Shown: one piece after another, positions 6,254 through 9,001 of the stretch
Layout of the letters: each line of letters begins with the position of its first letter
Position numbering within the stretch: the first letter of the stretch is position 1
Origin: an uncultured Moraxella sp.
Lineage (GTDB): Bacteria; Pseudomonadota; Gammaproteobacteria; Pseudomonadales; Moraxellaceae
Direction of reading: 5' to 3'
Length of the DNA stretch: 9,001 nt
Assembly (NCBI GenBank): GCA_943908405.1
Contig: CALTTE010000073.1
Span: 1 to 9,001, forward strand
Notes under the pieces: model-generated
Databases searched by the model: none
Seen by the model: the letters and a program-made list of their open reading frames with translations, nothing else
Told to the model about the DNA's origin: nothing
Made by a program: the position numbers and the translations under genes

Positions 6254-6374
6254 TTTGACCGTTTGGTTTTTTGTTTTATGTTTTGTGTTGTTTTAATTAT
6301 TTTGTTTTGTTTTGATTATATTGTATTGTATGTTGTGCTAATTTTTGCAATATTGGTAATTTAGGAATGATAAG
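6254..6374 (+). other. T/G-rich mreD-maf spacer
   Basis: The 121-bp spacer is strikingly biased: from about 6262 to 6340 the plus strand is almost entirely T and G, with repeated TTTTG words and hardly any C. No clear terminator or promoter is visible. A short ACC-GTTT-GGT before a T-run near 6256-6275 is too small a stem to call. Confidence 0.5.
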
Positions 6375-7142
6375 TTGTTTAGGTCAATACCCAATTTAAA
6401 AGATAGCCAGCTGCCATTGATTTTGGCATCAACCTCACCAAGACGGCAAGCACTGCTGACTCAGGCTCATATCAGGTTTGAAGTATTGGCGACTGAAATT
6501 GATGAAACCCAAGTTGCTAACGAATCTGCAAGCGACTATATATTAAGAATGGTTAATGCCAAAACCAATGCCCTGTCCCTAAACTTAACACCAAAGTTTG
6601 TAACAAAAGTGAGGGCAAGCGATGGATTTGCTGATGGTTTATCAGTCAACGCCAATGATTTGACCCCTGCCAATGACTTAGCCAATCGGATATTGGTATT
6701 AACTGCCGATACTATTGGTGTTTTAAATGATGAAATTTTAACCAAACCAAAAAACAAAAGCCACGCTTTGGCAATGTGGCAAGCAATGTCGGGGCAAACG
6801 CACGAGGTTTGGACGGCGGTACAACTAAGCTTATGGGAGCAAAGTAAACCGAGCCAAGATGGACAAAACCAAAATGAATTGGCGCAGGCTAAATGCTTGT
6901 GGCGACAGCATCGTTTGGATAAAACCAGCGTAACATTGGTGCCGCTCACCCAAGCGATGATGGATTATTATTGGGCGACAGGTGAGCCACAGGACAAAGC
7001 AGGAGGCTATGCTATTCAAGGCTTTGGGGCGACTTGGGTGCAAGCCATCAATGGCAATTATAGCAATGTGGTTGGGTTGCCCTTGCCAAGGGTAATTGAG
7101 CTAATAACTATCGCCAATCACTGGCACATCAACAATCCTTAA
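6375..7142 (+). CDS. maf: Maf/YhdE-type nucleoside triphosphate pyrophosphatase
   Basis: A 255-residue Maf-family protein. YhdE-type members hydrolyse dTTP, UTP and modified pyrimidine nucleotides to monophosphate plus pyrophosphate in the cytoplasm. Motifs in order: LILASTSPRRQALL (15-28), VLTADTIGVLND (108-119, catalytic-type Asp112), LTKP (122-125), MSGQTHEVWTAV (138-149), GEPQDKAGGYAIQG (203-216) and INGNYSNVVGLPL (225-237). DKAG followed by IQG marks the YhdE rather than the YceF (m7GTP) group. It is about 55-60 residues longer than E. coli YhdE, mainly from insertions near residues 70-103 and 153-183. I start at the TTG at 6375 because AGGA lies 8 bases upstream and no in-frame ATG exists between the preceding in-frame stop at 6357 and the first motif. 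The position after mreD matches E. coli yhdE. Confidence 0.94.
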   Translation: MFRSIPNLKDSQLPLILASTSPRRQALLTQAHIRFEVLATEIDETQVANESASDYILRMVNAKTNALSLNLTPKFVTKVRASDGFADGLSVNANDLTPANDLANRILVLTADTIGVLNDEILTKPKNKSHALAMWQAMSGQTHEVWTAVQLSLWEQSKPSQDGQNQNELAQAKCLWRQHRLDKTSVTLVPLTQAMMDYYWATGEPQDKAGGYAIQGFGATWVQAINGNYSNVVGLPLPRVIELITIANHWHINNP

Positions 7143-7165
7143 TCAAAAACAATCAGCAAAACAAT

Positions 7166-7195
7166 TTGAGCCAGTTATTGAGCCAGTTATTGAGC
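7166..7195. repeat. 12-bp tandem repeat, 2.5 copies
   Basis: TTGAGCCAGTTA at 7166-7177 and 7178-7189 is followed by a third TTGAGC (7190-7195). It lies just after the maf stop, in noncoding DNA. Confidence 0.85.
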
Positions 7196-7322
7196 GACCC
7201 ACCGATTAGGCACGATTTGATATTGGTGAAAATTGATATATTGGTTTGGAAAAATTACGCTTATTTTAAAAATTATTTTTTGCGTTAAGGTTATTCTTGG
7301 TATTTGTTGTCAATGTTGATTT

Positions 7323-7328
7323 TATAAT
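7323..7328 (+). promoter_or_regulatory. Possible rng promoter, -10 TATAAT
   Basis: A perfect TATAAT lies 60 bases before the rng ATG. The -35 region is weak: TTGTTG is at 13 bases and TTGGTA at 20. Transcription from it would begin near 7335, the first base of the hairpin below. maf and rng are 246 bp apart, so a separate rng promoter is reasonable. Confidence 0.4.
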
Positions 7329-7334
7329 CCATTG

Positions 7335-7357
7335 ACCTAAAATGGTTGATTTTAGGT
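7335..7357 (+). promoter_or_regulatory. Hairpin in the rng leader
   Basis: ACCTAAAA (7335-7342) and TTTTAGGT (7350-7357) form a perfect 8-bp stem with a 7-base loop, 31 bases before the rng start. It has no T-run directly after it, so it is not a standard terminator. If the TATAAT at 7323 is used, the stem lies at the very 5' end of the mRNA. Confidence 0.5.
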
Positions 7358-7388
7358 TATTGTATCATTTATTTTTATCCAGTATTTT

Positions 7389-8867
7389 ATGTTAAGCCAA
7401 TTGTTAATTAGTCAAAATGCCTTACAAACACGAGCGGTCTTATTGCAAGATGGTGAACCTGTGCAACTATGGTGTGAGTCAAGTTTTGATACTTCTGGCA
7501 ATCAAAGCTTGGTGGGTAATATTTATTTGGGCATAATAAAAAGAATTGTCCCGAGCTTATCGTGTGCTTTTGTGGATATTGGTTTGTCTGTCAATGCTTT
7601 TTTACCGCTTAATGATTGTGATCAGAACGATATTTTTGCAGGCAAGCGACTTGTGGTGCAGGTCAAAAAAGATGGTATTGGACAAAAAGGGGCGACCGTC
7701 AGTAGTGATATTGCTTTATCCTCTCGTTATTTGGTCTATTTTCCATTAAAAGCCCATAACATCAGCGTTAGTAAAAAGATTGAACAATCACAAAGATGGC
7801 AAATCAAAGCAGTTTTAACCCATTATTTCGCCAATAACGCTTGTTGTAGAGCCAATAGTTGTAGAGCCAATCATAGCAAACATCAAGAGAATAAGTACCA
7901 AGAAAATCAGCCTCAAGGGGCTTGGTTGGTTCGTACGGTGGCCAAATTTGTTGATAGCAATCAATTATTAGCGGATATCGTCGCTCTTAATGAGCTTTGG
8001 CAACAAATTGTTACAAAAAAGACCAAAACCAATAATCCAGCACAGCTGTATTGTGAGTTACCATTGCCTTTTCGTTGTGTGCGAGATGAACTGGACGAGC
8101 AGACCGAACAAATTAGCGTTGATGACCCCAAACTTTATGCCAGCCTTAAAACATACACCCAACAATTTGCCCCCAGTTTTAGCGATAAATTAAGCCAAGA
8201 TAGCCGTATTTTCGCCAAAATTGAACCAATATTTAAACAAGCATTAAACAAAATAGTACCAATGCCTTGCGGTGGTCATCTTGTTATTGAACCCACTGAG
8301 GCGATGACGGTGATTGATGTAAATTCAGGGTCTTTGGTGGCAAATCGCAATGACGTTTCCGTTAATTATCGGGTCAATCGTGAGACGTTACAAATTATTG
8401 CCAAAGAGTTAAGGTTAAGAAATATCAGCGGTATTATTATTGTTGATTTGATTGATATGTCAAAAAAATACCGCAAACAATGGCAAGATGAGTTGTTGGC
8501 ATTGTTTAAGTCGGCTTTGGCTTATGACCCCATCAAATCACATATTTTGGGTATTAATGAGCTTGGATTATTGACGCTGACTCGCAAACGCACCCACGCC
8601 CCATTATCCAGTGGTTGCTGTGAGCCTTGCCCAACTTGTCAGGGTGATGGTGTAATCAAAAACCCACAAAGTATTTGTTTTGAAATTATAACAATGTTGC
8701 TAAAACAACCAGCTACCGATTTGACGGTTATTGCTCACAGTAGCGTTATTGGTCTATTAAGCGACATAGTAGCAGAAATTACCGCTTTGGCAAGTTATAA
8801 TATCAATTTGCAGGTAGATGACAATAAAATGGCAACTTATCAAATAAAAATGAATAAAAATACTTGA
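7389..8867 (+). CDS. rng: RNase G (endoribonuclease G)
   Basis: A 492-residue RNase G (E. coli CafA, 489), a cytoplasmic endonuclease that cuts 5'-monophosphorylated RNA in AU-rich single-stranded sites and helps mature the 16S rRNA 5' end. The S1 domain is seen from about residue 38 (GNIYLGIIKRI, AFVDIGLSVNAFLPL). The catalytic core has TEAMTVIDVNSG with Asp310 and ISGIIIVDLIDM with Asp353, the two metal-binding aspartates. TRKRTH (398-403) precedes the zinc-link CPTC (Cys414, Cys417) used for dimers. Residues about 147-177 form an extra low-complexity stretch (CCRANSCRAN, then HQENKYQEN) absent from E. coli. It ends without the long tail that marks RNase E. The ATG at 7389 aligns with the family start but has no visible ribosome site, suggesting modest translation. 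Confidence 0.96.
   Translation: MLSQLLISQNALQTRAVLLQDGEPVQLWCESSFDTSGNQSLVGNIYLGIIKRIVPSLSCAFVDIGLSVNAFLPLNDCDQNDIFAGKRLVVQVKKDGIGQKGATVSSDIALSSRYLVYFPLKAHNISVSKKIEQSQRWQIKAVLTHYFANNACCRANSCRANHSKHQENKYQENQPQGAWLVRTVAKFVDSNQLLADIVALNELWQQIVTKKTKTNNPAQLYCELPLPFRCVRDELDEQTEQISVDDPKLYASLKTYTQQFAPSFSDKLSQDSRIFAKIEPIFKQALNKIVPMPCGGHLVIEPTEAMTVIDVNSGSLVANRNDVSVNYRVNRETLQIIAKELRLRNISGIIIVDLIDMSKKYRKQWQDELLALFKSALAYDPIKSHILGINELGLLTLTRKRTHAPLSSGCCEPCPTCQGDGVIKNPQSICFEIITMLLKQPATDLTVIAHSSVIGLLSDIVAEITALASYNINLQVDDNKMATYQIKMNKNT
7843..7872 (+). repeat. In-frame 15-bp tandem duplication within rng
   Basis: GTTGTAGAGCCAAT at 7843-7856 recurs at 7858-7871 with a 15-base period, coding for the repeated CRAN in CCRANSCRAN (residues 152-161). 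It keeps the reading frame and lies in the extra segment of RNase G. Confidence 0.9.
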
Positions 8868-8891
8868 CTTAATAAAATTTAACGTTATAAT
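8864..8891 (+). promoter_or_regulatory. Strong sigma-70 promoter P1, overlapping rng stop
   Basis: TTGACT (8864-8869), 16 bases, TATAAT (8886-8891). The -35 overlaps the TGA stop of rng. The following bases TAGCCA resemble those after the second promoter. It points to a gene beyond the right edge. Confidence 0.65.
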
Positions 8892-8913
8892 AGCCACAGT
8901 TTAACGCAATAAC

Positions 8914-8946
8914 TAAAAATTACTAACAAGTTAATTTTTATTTTTT
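8914..8946 (+). terminator. A/T-only hairpin followed by T6
   Basis: TAAAAATTA (8914-8922) pairs perfectly with TAATTTTTA (8932-8940), followed by TTTTTT. The 9-bp stem contains only A-T pairs, so it is a weak terminator at best. It lies between promoters P1 and P2 and could reduce readthrough from rng. Confidence 0.3.
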
Positions 8947-8968
8947 AGCAAAAAACTTTAAAAAACCC

Positions 8969-8996
8969 TTGACATCATACAAAAACACTGTATAAT
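8969..8996 (+). promoter_or_regulatory. Consensus sigma-70 promoter P2
   Basis: TTGACA (8969-8974), 16 bases, TATAAT (8991-8996): both boxes match consensus exactly. A-rich tracts lie just upstream (8950-8966), as in an UP element. The start point would be just beyond the right edge. Such strength suggests a highly expressed gene, possibly tRNA or rRNA, but that gene is not in view. Confidence 0.8.
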
Positions 8997-9001
8997 AGTC
9001 A

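Noticed and set aside
6256..6275. Terminator after mreD (ACC-GTTT-GGT followed by T-run)
   Set aside because: A 3-bp stem is too short to call an intrinsic terminator.
6367..6399. ATG at 6367 as the maf start
   Set aside because: It is out of frame with maf, hits a stop after ten codons, and sits directly against the AGGA ribosome site with no spacing.
7255..7288. ACGC/GCGT inverted pair around an AT-rich stretch as a maf terminator
   Set aside because: Only four base pairs with a long AT loop and no proper T-run after the stem.

Overview
The window reads as a chromosomal housekeeping locus from a gammaproteobacterium of the family Moraxellaceae, most likely a Moraxella species. This rests on protein sequence character, AT-rich spacers, and gene order: gatCAB diverging from mreB-mreC-mreD-maf-rng. 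The mreBCD-maf-rng order is shared with E. coli (mreBCD-yhdE-cafA). The divergent gat neighbour is, from memory, the Acinetobacter/Moraxella arrangement. I see no phage, insertion sequence, CRISPR array or defence system.

Left part, minus strand (1-2982): the GatCAB tRNA amidotransferase operon in the order gatC, small orf, frameshifted orf, gatA, gatB (gatB runs off the left edge). The subunit genes normally lie together, but here two unrecognised genes sit between gatC and gatA. One is a short soluble protein following gatC directly. The other is a single-pass membrane protein gene broken by an apparent one-base frameshift.

Centre (2983-3491): a 509-bp divergent spacer between gatC and mreB. 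It is built largely from pairs of short direct repeats and ends in a plausible extended -10 promoter for mreB.

Right part, plus strand (3492-8867): mreB, mreC and mreD (rod-shape and cell-wall elongation machinery), then maf (YhdE-type nucleotide pyrophosphatase) and rng (RNase G). mreC and mreD overlap by ATGA. mreB and mreC are separated by an unusual 408-bp AT-rich spacer full of perfect inverted repeats, some mutually exclusive. maf starts with TTG and carries two insertions. rng has a low-complexity insertion containing an in-frame 15-bp tandem duplication, and its likely transcript would begin with a stem-loop.

Right edge (8864-9001): two similar near-consensus sigma-70 promoters about 105 bp apart, the first overlapping the rng stop codon. 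They point rightward and probably drive a strongly expressed, perhaps stable-RNA, gene outside the window.

A recurring theme is very short tandem duplications (units of 9-19 bp), seen at seven places in spacers and once inside a gene. The core genes are ordinary. The less explained parts are the gatC-gatA insertion, the repeat-built spacers and the mreB-mreC palindrome cluster.
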